From: Ischnura elegans
Lineage: Eukaryota > Arthropoda > Insecta > Odonata > Coenagrionidae
Assembly (NCBI RefSeq): GCF_921293095.1
Contig: NC_060252.1
Location: forward strand, 4,774,001-4,838,000
Direction: 5' to 3'
DNA length: 64,000 nt
Shown here: positions 36,401-51,400 of the stretch, piece by piece
Layout of the letters: each line of letters opens with the position of its first letter
Numbering within the stretch: position 1 is the first letter of the stretch
The notes under the pieces: generated by a model
Database searches by the model: none
Seen by the model: the letters and a program-made list of their open reading frames with translations, nothing else
Told to the model about the DNA's origin: nothing
Program-made: the position numbers and the translations under genes

Positions 36401-39400
36401 TACACACGTCTATTATGGAGTTGTATTTATTATTGAATAAAAATAAAAGTTTAAGGTTACAAGAGGCGCGTCAATCATGGTTTACGCAGCCTCGGCGATG
36501 AGCGGCCAATCAAAACAAGTACCAATAAGTCGATTAAAAATTAAAGAGCAAGAAGAGAAAAAACCATGCTGTGGATGAAAATGTCAACTATAATTGAAGA
36601 TGTTAACAACATTACAGGATTAAAGCCTATAAATAAAATTACAATCGAAATTCTAACGGAATGCATTAAAGCAAAAATAAAAAGTAATGTACCGGAGGTG
36701 AGAGATCTAAGGAGGGGCAGAGAGGCGAAGGAGATAATGACGCATTTGTTGATTGCAAAATGCATAATCCTTTAATTTCTTAGCAGTCATTGCAATAGAG
36801 GTGATACTCTCATCTCCGTCGAAAGGAAGGTCGAAGGTTGTTGTTTCGCAATCGTCAGGACACAACGTGAATGCGAAGAGAGCATGTGGGATCCGGCTCG
36901 AATGGATGAACTCGGTGGTAAACAGAAGAAACCTGATCTATTCGTCTCAAACTGCAACGAGGGAATAGAAAGCGTTACTCAGCTTTTATTCAAAATAGGC
37001 TGGAAGCCGCCAGAGATCAGGAGGCCACGTGTGATGGAGAACATCTCTCAAAGAATCTTATGATAGTCCTGGTAGCCCAGGAAGTGAAGCACTTTGGCTT
37101 GCAATTTTTTCAAACTGCATCGATTTACTTGTAATTTTGACAGTAGATAGATAATAGACGAAGGATCAAAATCTAAATTATGTTGACGGGCGCTTTTACC
37201 GTAGGGGTGGTTGCCGCTCCATCTCGGGGGTGGAAATTTTTTATTACATAAGGAATCGAAGGAGAAACTAATTCAAAGCAAAAAAATGTTCTTCGTAAAA
37301 TTAACATTTTCCGAGTTGTTAGCGATAAAAAGTTAGCTTTTCTACGAAAAAAGCATCGTTTTTAATCGCCTTTTCGCAAATAACTTGAAAAATATGATTT
37401 TATCAAAAAACTCTGGATTATAAAATTGAAGCTTATAAAACAAAAAATAACATTTTTTATGTTATTTAGACCACCAATACTAACCGAGATACTGCTTCAC
37501 AATGGATAGCTTTTGTTTGCCAAACGCTAAATTTTAGAGATTCAATGTCAAATAGCCTAAAGGGTAAGAATTGTACATAGTGCATAACAGAAATAGCGTA
37601 TAAACTATCCACTTTTCAAGGAAAAATTTGCTTTCATTTTTATATTGTTTTAAAAACCTTTCTTAAGAAACATTTAAAAAAATCTTTAGCATGAACTTTG
37701 AGTGAGTCTTCTTCTTCTTCCTTCCAGGATTAGGCTACTAAGCCTGTTCCGGCTCCACATCACCATCTTTTCCTTGGTCTTCCTATACTTCTCTTGCCAA
37801 ATGGTTGATATTCCATTGCTTGCTTTGGAATTCTTTCATTTGGCATTCGAAGTAAATGTTCTTTCCATCTATGTTTGTATTCTTTTAATTTGTCAGTGAC
37901 TGCTTGGACACCCAGTTCATCTCTTATTTGAGTGTTTCTTATTTTATCCAATATTGTGCAACCTTTAACTGATCTTAAAAATTTCATTTCAGACGATTCT
38001 ATCTGCCTTAATTCCTTCTTTTTTGTTACCCAACATTCTGATCCGTAGAGTACAGTAGGGACTGCCATCACTTTGTAAAATTTTATTTGTGTTTCTTTTC
38101 TTGTTTTGTTATTTAGAGTTCTTCTGATAGTGCCACATATTCTCTGGAAAGTGTTAAGCTTATTTATAATACCTTTTTACTCGTCATATGTTATGTCGCA
38201 TCCTAAGTACTGGAAGTGCGACACTTGCTCCAGGACTTGATCCTCAATAACAATTTTTGTTCTTATCGGGTTGCTTCCTAAAAATGCCATAGTCTTTGTT
38301 TTGTTTTTTGAAATTCTCAGGTTGTATAGCTTGCTCAACTCGTGTAGTCTGTGTACTACCATCTGGAGTTTGTCCTCTTTATCTTGTATTATAACCTGAT
38401 CGTCAGCAAACAGCATCGTATTTAAGTATTGAGATGGTCCTATTTCTATGCCTGGTGATACATTATTCTCTTTCCACATTCTTAGAACGTCATCTATGTA
38501 TAGATTAAACAAGGTTGGGGATAGGCTGTAACCCTGTCTAACTCCTCGGTTAATGATAATATCTTGGGTGATCTGTTTCCCTGTGTCAATTACAATTCTG
38601 GTGTCTCTGTATAGACTCTGGGAAGCTTTTATCAGATGTCCAGGAAACCCTCTTTTCTGCATAACTGACCATAACATTTCTCTATTTACACGATCGAATG
38701 CTTTTTCAAAATCTATGAATGCCAGATGCGTTTCCAGATTGAACTCTCTTCGTTTTTGAATTATTTGTTTTAAAGTAAAAACATCGTCGATGCAAGATCT
38801 TCCCTTCCTAAATCCAGCCTGTTCTTCTAATAAAATGGTATCAGAGATAGCTTGTAGTCTAGTATTTATTATTCTACTGTAAATTTTGTATGCAGTATTT
38901 AGTAGGCTTATACCTCTGTAATTCTCTAGATTATTTCTTTTTCCTTTTTTAAACAATGAAACAACCTTCGCCACATTCCAATCCTTTGGGATTTCAAGCT
39001 TTTTCCAACACATGTTGTATAGATGAAGGATTCTTATTTGTAGGGATGTACCTCCATATTTTATCAGCTCTGATTCAATTCCATCTATGCCAGCAGCTTT
39101 CCTATTTTTTGTCTTATTCAGACCACATTCTAGTTCTTTCAAATCAATAGGGTCTACTCCTATTGTTTCCTCTGGAGTGTTGATCGTATCATCTAATGTT
39201 GGATCATACCATAATCTCCTATAGTGTTCTATCCATTCTTCCTTCGGTATAACATTTAGTTGAGCAGTATCTTTCTCTGCTTTGTTGAGCTGTTTCATCA
39301 GTTTATATGCTATTTCTTGCCTACCATGAATATCCTCCTCTACTCCACTTATAAATCTATCCCATGATATCATATGTGCATTCCTTATTATTGCTTTCGT

Positions 39401-42400
39401 GCGGTTTCTAACCCTGTGATATTTTTCTTTCGTTTCCTCTGTTTTTCTCTGTAGGTCTTCTCTGTATGCTTTGTTTTTATTTTCGATGACCTGTGCTATC
39501 TCTTCGCTCCAGATTTTTAAACCTCTTTTCCGTTTCTTTTTATTTCTGGTGCCCAAAACTTCATTAGCTATTTGTAAAATAGCTTTCTTAAGATTTTCCC
39601 ATTCCTTATTGATGTCATGTTCTGGTTTTATCTGTTCGAGCAGTTGTGTAATCCTGTGTTGGTACAGTTTTCGAATACTACTCTCTTTCAAAAGGTATGT
39701 TTTGAAGATTTTCTTTACTTGACATTGTTTCTTTTCCGTATTATGCTTTTTCCTCCTTGCCCATAGTTGTATTTTTGCCTTAACAAGGAATTGATCGGTG
39801 CATGTATTTGCTCCTCTATATACATGTGTATCAGTTATCCTCGAGGCTAATTTTCGGTTAACAATTATGTTATCAATTAGGGATCGGTGACCCCTGGTTG
39901 AGCAGGTGAATTTATTGATATCTTTTTTCTTGAAAAATGTGTTTGTTACTTTTAATTCGTTGAAAGTTATAAATTCTCTTAATTTACTTCCATTTTGGTT
40001 CAGATGGTCTTCTCCATGTACTCCAATCAATTGTGGAATTGGCTCTTTCCCAATTCTAGCGTTAAGATCACCAGCTATTATTAAGTAGTCCCTGTTATTT
40101 AACTTCCCTATTTCTTTTTGCAGTTGCTCATAGAAAATATCCGTTTCTTCCTTTTTCCCATCTTCAGGTGCATATGTTCCAAGTATTGTTAAATAACCCC
40201 TATCAAATTTGAGTCGCACCGTTATTATTCTCTCGTTTATGAAAGTGTATTCCCTGATATTATTTTTACATTTTTTGTCTATTAAAATACTCACTCCACA
40301 ACGTGCTCTTTTATTCTGATCAACTCCACTGTGTATCATTACGTAATCTTCCAAGTATTTTGTCCCTTTGAGTTTCTTCTTTGTTTAAGTGATGACCACC
40401 ATATTCACTTTGTATTCTTTAAGGGTGTTGTTAAGTTCTAACTCGTGATTGCCTAAGCCTTGTACATTCCATGTGGCTATGTTTAATATATCCGTTATAC
40501 CCGTATTCATATCCTTACTTTTGCCTAGTCGTCGTCTGTTGAATCCTAACCTATTCCGAGGCTCTCTGTGAAGCTTATGAGTTAAAGAAGGTTTTACATG
40601 GGCAGGTTACCGGCCTGTCGCACAACCCCAAACCTGGAGGACCAGTGGGCTACACTTAGTCAGTTCCCTACCCTTTGACCTGTCTGGCTTGGGTGGCCCT
40701 ACCAGGAGCATACGCTCCCGCCAGCATAGCTCTCCGGGTCATTGGGGCACTCAAACCTCTCCACCACGATAAGGTGGTAGCCCTGGGAGAGGTTTGAGTG
40801 AGTTATGATAAAATTAAAGCCAGTCCCTACTTTTTTCTAAGAAAACTTCAGTGAAAACAACAACATAATTACCACCCTAACCAAAATTGATCATTTCCCC
40901 TTAACAGTTCTCTTTTTTAAGGAAGGGGAGGGTGGTGTATCTAGGGCATAGTGTACCCAGGAACACTTGAAACTATTGGCAAGTGCTGCGACCTAGCGGC
41001 TTTAAAGTAAGCTTTTACGCGAAAGAAGCACTAGATTGTATCATAGATCAATTTGAGTTCATTTGGGCCATGTTTACAGATAAGACGCAAGTTTGAAGTT
41101 TTTGACGTAGAAAAGTAAACAATTTCGGTTGTATATCGGAACCTTTTACAAAAAATTGATCACTTCTACAGCGGCTATCGTAGCGTAGCATAGGTGAAAT
41201 CGAAATAAAATGGTGATTAGTATTAGCTACTAATTTGGTATTTTAGGCGTAATACTAAACAGTAAATTCAGCCGACATTAAAAATGGCTACCTCTTGTAC
41301 CAAGGAACATAAGCCCATGATGTACCTAGAAAAATATTACTGTGTTTGTGACTTTTGTAGTCAGCCGTAATTTATGGTCTAATATATTCTATAATTGGCT
41401 TTTTTGTATGAATTTATTATATAATTGGACTTTAAAGAATTCTCTTAATTTAGGAAGGTTTAAAATAAGTTTATTTTTACTTGAAACGAGTTTTATTTTA
41501 AAATTGATTTTTTTACCAAAGCTACGTTAATTTTCTTTATAAGACACGTTAATGTACTTTTAAATTTAATAAACAAGTCATATTTATTTCCATTTTTCCC
41601 TTTTAAATTACTACTGTACCCACAAATCTAACTTGTGCTCCCTAATATAATAGGTAGTGCTCCTAGATACATTAACCTGATGAACCTAGGAACAATTTTA
41701 AACACTTCTAAAAGTTTCTATTAGATCCATTAATAGCGAAGGTACAAGTCTAAAACCTAAAACTTATGTTGAGTAACCCTGATGGATTGAATATTTACCA
41801 TTAGACTGAATCTTCAGGAAATATATTTTGCTATACATAAAAAAATTGAAAAAGTGTTCGGTGTTAGAATAATCTCCCTTACTATCAACAAATGGTAAAA
41901 GTTTGATCAGTTCAAATCCTTAATGTTGAAAAAATTGGAGCGAGTAATGAAAAACGATTTTCCAAAATATCTTCAAAAATGATCTCACTTTCAAAATAAC
42001 TCCAAAAACACAGAAATATACGAAAAAAATGTATGCGTAACGAGTTGCAGCTTCTATAATTTCCCAGCTTTTGCCTTATGTAATTTTTTTACGATAAAGG
42101 CCGTTTAAAGTCCCTGTTCACAAGCGAGAACCACCCTCTTTAAGCACCTTAAATTCACATCCTTTAAAAAATAAGCAGTTCAAAGGAACTTAATTTATAG
42201 AACCTCTTAGACCAAAAAAAATCCAACGAAATAATTGCAAATGAACTACTATCATCAAAATAGTAGGATCTAGAATAAGTTCGATAAATTGTCCTTAATA
42301 TTCGAAAATCGCAATTAAAAGCGTCATAATGAACATTAACGGTATATTCTTTGTATGCTACACGTTCAACACTGACTTATACACTCAATTACTCCAAAAT

Positions 42401-45400
42401 GAACACACATACCCATAAGATATGCTGAGTTCAATGAATATGTGTGTATGCGTGCATTCGCACGCGCGTAACGTGAGTTCATGCGAGTAACGGGGAGACT
42501 AAGAGGAATCCATTAGATTGTGTTTTATGATGTATAGATACATGAGTATACATTTAATTATTTACCATTGCACCCCTTTAAAATGAACTAACCGCCTGCA
42601 CCTGAAGAAATTGTCAAAATACTTTTTTTTGAAATCGCAAGATAAGGTGCGCGGTTCCATGTGGCTGAAGAAAAGTGGGATAATATTGCAACTCGATTTG
42701 GATGTTCTGGGTGCTCCGGTGAAGATTTTCCAGTGTTAGAAAAAGACGAGGATGGCGTCGACGACCACAATGATTATATAAATGAAGATGATTAAAATAT
42801 TGATTTATAACTGTGTTTGTATAAGTTTCATTTTCGTCTATGCATGTAAATATTTAGTGCATTTATGTATAAATAAACGTTTATGTGTGAATTTACTTTT
42901 TTCCTAATTATACATATCAAGGTAGTTTAAAAGAATTGCAAGGTTAAATGGGGTGGTTTTTGAGGGTGGAAAGTTTCAAAATGAAATTAGTGCATATTTT
43001 AAGCAACAACATTCTAAGTTAGAACTTTGTGACTAATAATATATTTTTTTGGAATAAACATTCAATATGTTCCTCGATGAGGTGTATATCACGTAAATAT
43101 CCCAGGTTGGGTACACACAGTAAAAAGATACACTAAAGAAAAAAATTCACAAGATTAAATTTTCGGTGGAACCTCAGAGTCAGGAAAAGAATAACAGAAC
43201 TATTAGTTTACAACCCTAATAACGGTTGATTTTTAAGGGTCGAAATATTCTGAAAATATGCTCCAAAGCACAAAACGATCACTATTCAATATTTCAAACT
43301 AAATTTTACCCAAACAAAGCTTTAAAATGTAGTTTTTTAACTTTTAGAATTCAGGGGTAGTTTTAACCCCATAAAGAATAAAGGCACCCAATAGCATAGT
43401 ATCGATTTCAAAATAGAGGGTAAGATTAGTCTTGCCCAAAATTTTCATGCAAATCGATTCCCTTTAAAAATTGCAAGGTTTTGCACTCTTTTGAGCTTCA
43501 TTTCCTGGACTATAGGTCCGAAAAGAGTGATAAATTAGAAGAAATATTTTGCCAAAATAATGTGGAAAACAATTCGTTGTTAACCGGAACAATGAAGAAC
43601 TTAAAGCGAGCTTAAACTGAATCTTAGAGCTAAACGGAACTACGAAGTTAAACCACTCACACTTAGGCGAAACTTATTTCCTGGTAGCGACTTGTGTTCA
43701 AACACCACCACTACAAGGATATTCAATAGAGGAGAAGTTTGATTTGTGTTCGTCAACACTCCGAGCGCATTTCAATCTGTTTTTAAAAGTGTCCGCAGTG
43801 TGGCGATGACTGCAGAGCGATCCGTTTATTCATCTTATCCCAATTCAGATCGTTCTGCTTGACAGTAACGCGGGTGGCGACTTATGATCACCGGATGAAA
43901 TGCGCGGTAGGTGAAGACATATTTCGTGGCCGACTGTAGAACCCTCTTTTGTTGCAATGCACACACATCTTCCATCCGCCTCGTGGTGTACGCATGGGGG
44001 TGGAGAGGAGTTGGGGTTGTGTCAGCGCCACCCCTCCACATCTCACACCCCGGGGAGAATGTCTAAGGTTTTCCGGAGGAAATGTCCACATTTCGAAAGG
44101 GGGTGCGCCGTCTTATTTCACACATTTCCTATTCCCTGAATACCAATGAGGTGGCAACTCCGAAAAACCAAACTCCCACAAAAATATAAATCGGTTTTCT
44201 TGAAATCACAAAAAATTAGTCAAATTTTGTAGGAAAAGTTATTAAAACAAAACTCATCTGCGCTAAAAATAAAAATTTGCCCCAGGTGATTTATATATGG
44301 CAACTGATATTGTGAGAAAATTTATTTTTAGGAAAGGATTTTAAAATTAATTTATTCGGCTCATGATATAAAATATACCTTTCATATAAAAAAAGAAAAC
44401 AATAAAATTTTTGATACCCCAGAAGTATTTTCCACTCATAACACGATAACAATCTTTGATAAAAAGTGAGTGATAGACTACTTGGATCGGTCCGCTTCGG
44501 TCTAAGAAGAGATTGAAAATAAAATGATGTACAGGGGAAGAATTACTGATTTCAGTGCATTGCGGCATTTTTTAGTGAACCCCCGCCCAAAATTTCTGGT
44601 AATTCCCCCAGAAATTCCTCCGAATTCCTTCGAACTTCCTCCAAATTTATCCGCAGAACTTCTCGAAAAACAGTGTCCGCCATTTTGTAACTGCACGGTA
44701 ACAATTTATCGATGATATTCTTTAAGATTACGGAAAATTAAAGAAAAAACCCTATGCCAACAGATTATGTGGTTTTTTATTCCGCAAGAATACACCCATA
44801 ACTTCACCATCTACATACTTTGAAAGATTTTCAGAGTAAATTGAAGACGGGCGTTTTTATGGAAATTTGTTCACGTTTGAGCCTCTGTATCTCAGTAACG
44901 GGTGGGGTGTATGTCAAATGAAGTACATATCCATAAATTTAAATCATTTTAGAGTATAATTGCAAAGTTTCAAGTTTATAACTCAAAAAAAGCCATTTTG
45001 TAATTTTGTCCGGCTTTTTCCGATTTCCGCCCACTGTGCGGAGGCCCCCGCGTGGGAAGCCAACAATAAAGCCACCACACCTACCGATCCCTTTGGGATT
45101 AAGTTTAAGGCCGATATATCGGCATCTCGAGCGTTTTAATGTTAAACCCAAAAGCTGAAATATCGGCACCTAAGAGTAAATGAGCGTCTAGGAGTAGATT
45201 TAGTTTGAAAACAATTACAGGGAATATATAGGCCTTATTATACAATTATTGTGCAATACGAGAGATAAAAGTGCGTTTACGTTGAAGAGAGTAGGTACGT
45301 ATTGGATTGGTGCGTTATGCCTGCGTTTGTCGTTCGCCTGGGCGACGGGTGACGAAGCGAGGGCTGTGAGGCACAGTTGGCCCCATCTGCACTTCAAAGG

Positions 45401-48400
45401 AGGAGCGAATATCACCTTTCCTCACAACCACCAATATCTTTAAGCGACCGAAGAGCTCTTTGGAATTCACATGGGCCCATCATGTTAATGCAACTCATAT
45501 GGTTGCAATCATTTGAAGGATTCGAGTGGACGTTATTTTACTGGGAATGTGGGAAATACCTCAAATGAATAGGTAATTGAAGTTGGATCGTAAAAATCGT
45601 TACGCGGACTTATTGTGCTCAGCGAATGGACTCTCCAAATTCCTCATGAATATTTTAATGAGAAAGTTCTTCGATTTATGTAACTTTTTATTGAATATGC
45701 ATTTAATAATGTTCAAGGTGGTTTCGTGAATACATCTTAGCTGGCATAAGACCGTAAAATTTTGAAGAGTGGAGAGCCCGTGAGTAATTCGTACGTATCA
45801 TTAAACGTGTTTTCAGGGCACTTCATACTTTCATTAAGGCTTTAGTATGAATTTGAAGCAATCAGAATGAGTATAATAATGATTTAGACACTAAAAAGTG
45901 GGTTTACCACTACGTTCATGTAACGTACATATCTTTCGAAATCGTTACATTTTTTTTCCAGGGAAGTCTCACCCGGTAGGCGAAGTAAATAACGTGAACT
46001 TATCACAGAGTTTCATCGAAATGAATGCTTCTCATTTAATTGATAAATTACGCTTTTGCCGTCGAGTGTATTTTATGGTTATTCAACTGCGATTTAGATA
46101 CTCTTTCGCTCTCATTTCCGTTGCATTCTGCGCAGATTTCCACGATATTCCAAGCACAATGGTCACTTAAACAAAACAATTATGCTTGCGAAAACTTGGT
46201 ACAAGTGTTATGAAAACAGATTCAGGCAACGCCTTGCGCGAAGTAATGAGTTAAAGACTATTCAAGGAGGAAAAAGGGAAAGAAAATATACGTTATTCGA
46301 AATAAAATTCTGCAAAAATTTGAGTAAAGAGCTCGAAGTGAGTGGAGTAAAATATACGTCCGATAAGTACCAGGCATTCAAACCATTGCCTCAGATTTTG
46401 CTTTCCAGAACTTAGTGGTCCAATTGTAAGATGACACATATCTTGAAAAATGCGGGAATTATTCAAATCAAGAAGCCGATGTGGAATATCTTGGAGCTTC
46501 CGAATTTTCCAGAACTGTTGATGACAGTCCCCCAGACAGATGACAGTCACAGACAGATACCCCCGTCACTGAGACATCGCAAATTTGCAATGCTGGTACA
46601 TTTACATTTTGTGATGAAGTAGACGTTCGATTGGCAGGCGCCATGATTAATTCCATATAAAATTAATCATTGAAGGATTATGACAGGTAATTCTTCATTC
46701 TCATGGAGTGATGCCTTAATATTGATGATTTCATAGCAAGAATAACTTCAGTTTTCATTCTAAGAGTTCACAAGTAACGTAATTGCTACTTATTTCGGTA
46801 ACATCACCCTCAATTATTGGATTCTCACTTCGAATGAAATATGGAAGGTCCAAGCTGAGCAGCAATTGACGTAAAATCAATCAAGAAGCCCTCAGATTAA
46901 TGCAAATGGACCAGAGTGCTGACTCCAACTCATAAGTCATTGGTTCATAAGAAATGGATCGAAGGAAGTTCTGCTATAATTTATAATCAAAATATTCTCA
47001 TTCACCCGAGACGGATCCTGCTTCCCAGACACTCTTCACCTCATATGATAGACACAGAATTCAAGAATTCGCCTGAGTACAACTTGATTCACAGTCAATG
47101 GGCAAATAGGATCGATCAAGAGGAATCTGTGGCAATAAGAAAAACTATGAAACAACATCCTAGAAGTACATAACCGCAATTAAGACCAACACGGCCATTT
47201 TTGTGGATGAGTGAAAATAATGAAATGATTTTAAACGCTCGCAGATATCGTCAGCTCGAAGCGAACAGCCAAGTGGCTGCCGCCTCCATGCATTTCTCAG
47301 CATTTTCGCTCCCAATCATTCTCATGGCCTTGAATGGATAACGCTTCCGTGCTAGCGTTTCTCTGTGTAGAAAATTTTCATTCAAATGAGAGAACGAATG
47401 TTCAATGAAGCATTGAAGGCGTATTGATAGCAATCATTCAACTTGATGAATTATGCCTTCTAATATGAGAGTAATAGGAGACTGAAGTGTGGCAATTCCT
47501 TGGGATAATCATCATTCACCTTGGCCAAGTCTATAACCAATATCTCCGGAAATGTATTCCAAGAACTTGGCGAAGAAAAGACGTCTATTTAATCCGAATA
47601 TCTCTTTCTTAAAGTAAATATTAGATTAGCTGTTTGCGATTGGACTGAGCATAAAGTTTCCCCGCCGAATGATGATGCCGTCCAACAATGGGTGCACTAG
47701 ATGGCAGGCCACGCGGTGAGCTGTGATTGGAGGAGGGGAAAGGAGGAAGGAGGGGGGGGGGGAGAAATCCCTGCTTCCACGCTACACCGCGAGAGGCGCT
47801 CGCTCTCTCGACCACTCATTCCATTCATTCACCTCTCATTCCGGAATGAGGGATACATGTGTCGGGGTGCTTCAAGAGTCTTAAAAGATAATATGTCCAC
47901 CGTGTGGATTTTTTTCGTGACTTTACACGTGGTTTGCTTCCACCAGGGTTTGGAAAAAATTGAGACACGAAAACATTGGAGAAAAATTAACTTATCATGT
48001 TTTATAATTGCACAAAGAATAGGGAATGCATGTCGCACACATTTAAAACCTTTAGTATTGAATTAAAAGCATGAAACAAGCAATTTTGAACGCAGCACGC
48101 GCGTGTGTGTACCTCTATATCACTGGTGAAATATGTAATGGTACCATCATTACGTCAACCTATGCGTCGAACCAAATTCTCCCGATGAAATTTCCCGTAG
48201 AATGAGATGGAATTGTGGAGTAACTTGCAGAATTACTGACCACCAATTCAGAGATCCGTAATTTAGAGTCCCGGCTGGGCCTAATGGTCTTTTCAAGAAG
48301 AATTTCAGCTTTAAGGTAAATCGGTATTGTTGGTATTAGCATAGAGTATTTACTTACTTATATGGTATTAGTTAGGCGGTAAAGTACTTACCGTAAAACC

Positions 48401-51400
48401 TAGTTATGTTCCTTATGTGTTTATAAACACTCAATTTCGAAGCATGATCATCAATGGTCAAAATTTCTAAGATTGGTTCGACTCAGAAGCTCTCCGCTCA
48501 ACTCTCCTACATGCTAATCTTTTCACACATTCGTATCTTTTCTCTTTCGCATCCTTCTCTACATTTCCCATGCATGCATCTCATTCCAGGCCTTTCTTTT
48601 CCGTTCTTCCCATCCATTTGTCCCTCCATTCTTGTCTTCAGCAGGCCATCGTGTCTCTAGATATAGTTGCTCTGTCTTCTTAACATGGTGTTAATGAGGC
48701 TTCTCTTCTCTCCTATTCCTCGTAGGACTTCCTCAGTACTTACTCAGTAGATCCACTTTATCAATCAATTCACTCATAATTTTTCCGTAGCACAAAAATT
48801 CGAGGTGGATTCCGTACCCCAGATTTCTCCGCCAAAGTCATTGCCCAAACATTGCACGAATATGCGCCTGAATCACCATATTGCCTCACGGCCTCGCTTT
48901 CGAAAATAATTGGAGCTTCGCTGCACTGAAATTGGTACCATCTGTTCATTTGAGGCAGCGACGCGAGACAACTGTATGGTATTTGGAGGAGGCGACCGAC
49001 AGCTGAAGTCATTTGCACCATGAAGGAAGGGTAAGGAAGGAAGGTTGGAGAGAAAACCGGCGTCGGCATTAGCCTGCTCTTAACAAAAGGCGCCAAGGGG
49101 ACCACGGCTTAACGTCCCATCCGACGGACGGAGTGTTGCTCTTGAAATTTCCTCCACTCAACATTCAAGCAGTGATCGGGCAGTCCATGAAAAATCCTCT
49201 GCCACCGCCGGAATTTGAACCCGAGCCCACGGGATGGGAATCCAACAATCAAGCCACCACACTAACCCGATCCCCGCGAGACAACCGTTGACATTTCAAT
49301 ATTTATTCATATTTCGTCAATAAAAGAATGTATTAATGCCGTCAAATGCGAATGCTCACGATTTAACCATATTGTCATTCTCATGAATGGAAATATTTAC
49401 AAATGCAGGAAACAAAAATAAACTAATTCGTTTTTCTAAATGGCTGATTGACTCTAACTACTACTTAATCAATTGTTGTTATAGTCCACTTAGTCCAAAT
49501 AAATCACCTGGTCCAGACGAAATCCCTTCTCGCGTATATAAAGAACTAGCCTCAGAACTTGCCCCCTACTTGCAGTTTATATTCAGTAAATCCATCAAGC
49601 AACACGAAGTACCTAATGACTGGAAAATCGCTAATGTAACGCCTACATTTAAAAGTGGAGACAAGGAACAGCCATCTAATTACAGGCCGATATCTTTAAC
49701 GTCCATCTCTTGCAAAGTCCTTGAACACATCGTAGTCAGCTCGGTAATGAAACACCTAGACGCGCAAAACTTATTAATGGGAAATCAACATGGATTCAGG
49801 AAAAGCAGATCGTGCGAAACTCAGTTAGCGCTATTCGCCCACGATATTTTAGTCTCCGGGGAAGACAACATTCCAGTAGACGCGATTTTTCTTGATTTCA
49901 AAAAGGCATTTGATAAAGTACCCCACGGAAAGTTAATAATAAAACTGAAATCTTATGGTCTAGACGAAGATGTCATTTCCTGGATTAGAGAATTTTTGAG
50001 CGACCGCGTCCAAAGAGTAGTATTAGACGGTGCAGTCTCCAATGAGGTTAGAGTCACTTCTGGCGTTCCTCAGGGTAGTGTCATAGGCCCACTCCTATTC
50101 CTTCTTTATATAAACGACATTGGCGAAGTAGTACACAGTAAGTTACGATTATTTGCAGACGACGCTGTAGTTTACAGAGAAATTCGTTCCAGCAAAGATA
50201 TAGATGAACTAACGAATGACCTTGCTGCTATCCAAGCTTGGTGCGATGCTTGGCAGTTAGAATTAAATTTGGAAAAATGCGTCGTAATGAATTTCTGGAA
50301 GAAGAATAACTCCCTACAGCGTAACTATGTCATTCGGGGCACGCAGTTAAAGGCAGTTGAATCTGTGAAATATCTAGGGGTTAGACTCAATAATGATCTA
50401 TCGTGGAATAAACATATTCGAGAAATAACCGGTCAAGCTAATCGTAAAATGGGTTTTGTTAAAAGAATATTAGGAAAGTGCGACGACAAAGTGAGAGAAA
50501 TTAGCTGCTTTTCCCTCGCTAGACCACATTTGGAATACGCTGCCAGTGTTTGGGATCCTCATGAAAAAGGCTTAATAACAGAGTTAGAACGCGTGCAAAG
50601 AAGAGCTGCCAGGTATGTGAAAGGTCGTTACGATAGTCTTGTTAGTGTAACTGACCTCTTAGATAAACTCGGATGGGAATCTCTGTCGGACCGTAGATTG
50701 AAAAATAGACTAAACCTTTTAGATAAATTCAAGAGCAGTGTCTTTTCTGACGAAGTTAACCATATCTTGCGGACGCCAACGTACTACGGAAGATCAGATC
50801 ATATAAATAAAATAAGAGAGATAGATTGCAGAACAGACAGATTCCGAATGTCATTTTTTCCACGATCAATAAGAGATTATAACGGCAGCAATAGAACTCG
50901 TAAATGGATTGCATGGCTTGTAGTGTAGCCTACTAACCTATGTAAAACTTAATGCATGTTTCTGAAATTCTATTCTATATTCTATTTCTAACAGCATATA
51001 GTAGTATAGTTTGTTATTATACGGGACGTTTCTTGGACGGTGTGGTGTGCATGAGGGAGTCCAAATGCATGCTGCATGCTGGTGATTGATCACCCCCTGC
51101 CAAACACCCTAGAGGTGGCTCGCAGGGTAATTTGTAGATGTAGATGTAGATGTTGTTGTCTAATTTCACGAACATATTCACAGTCTTGAAGATGGAAATA
51201 TAACTGACTATACATTGTTGAGTAATTAATTAATCCTTAATTATACTGTTGTGTCCTCAATTACATTAATCCTCGTGAGGAAAATTAAACATAACTAATA
51301 GTTTCTAATGCACTTGACGCCATTTCTGAGTTAACCCCGCCATAAAAAAACATTTATCACGAATAAGTCACCATCGTCATTTTCTTTGCGTTTAGGCGGA

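Noticed and set aside
42640..42795. Plus-strand stretch ending [11 protein letters not shown] as the C-terminus of a transposase
   Set aside because: Only about 45 codons, no recognised motif, and flanks are full of stops.
44524..44715. Pro-rich small protein (repeated [12 protein letters not shown] units)
   Set aside because: It arises from a degenerate TTCCTCC-type repeat with no start context or conservation evidence.
48770..49105. 111-codon minus-strand open frame
   Set aside because: It lies mostly in the SINE body bounded by the 11-bp target duplication.
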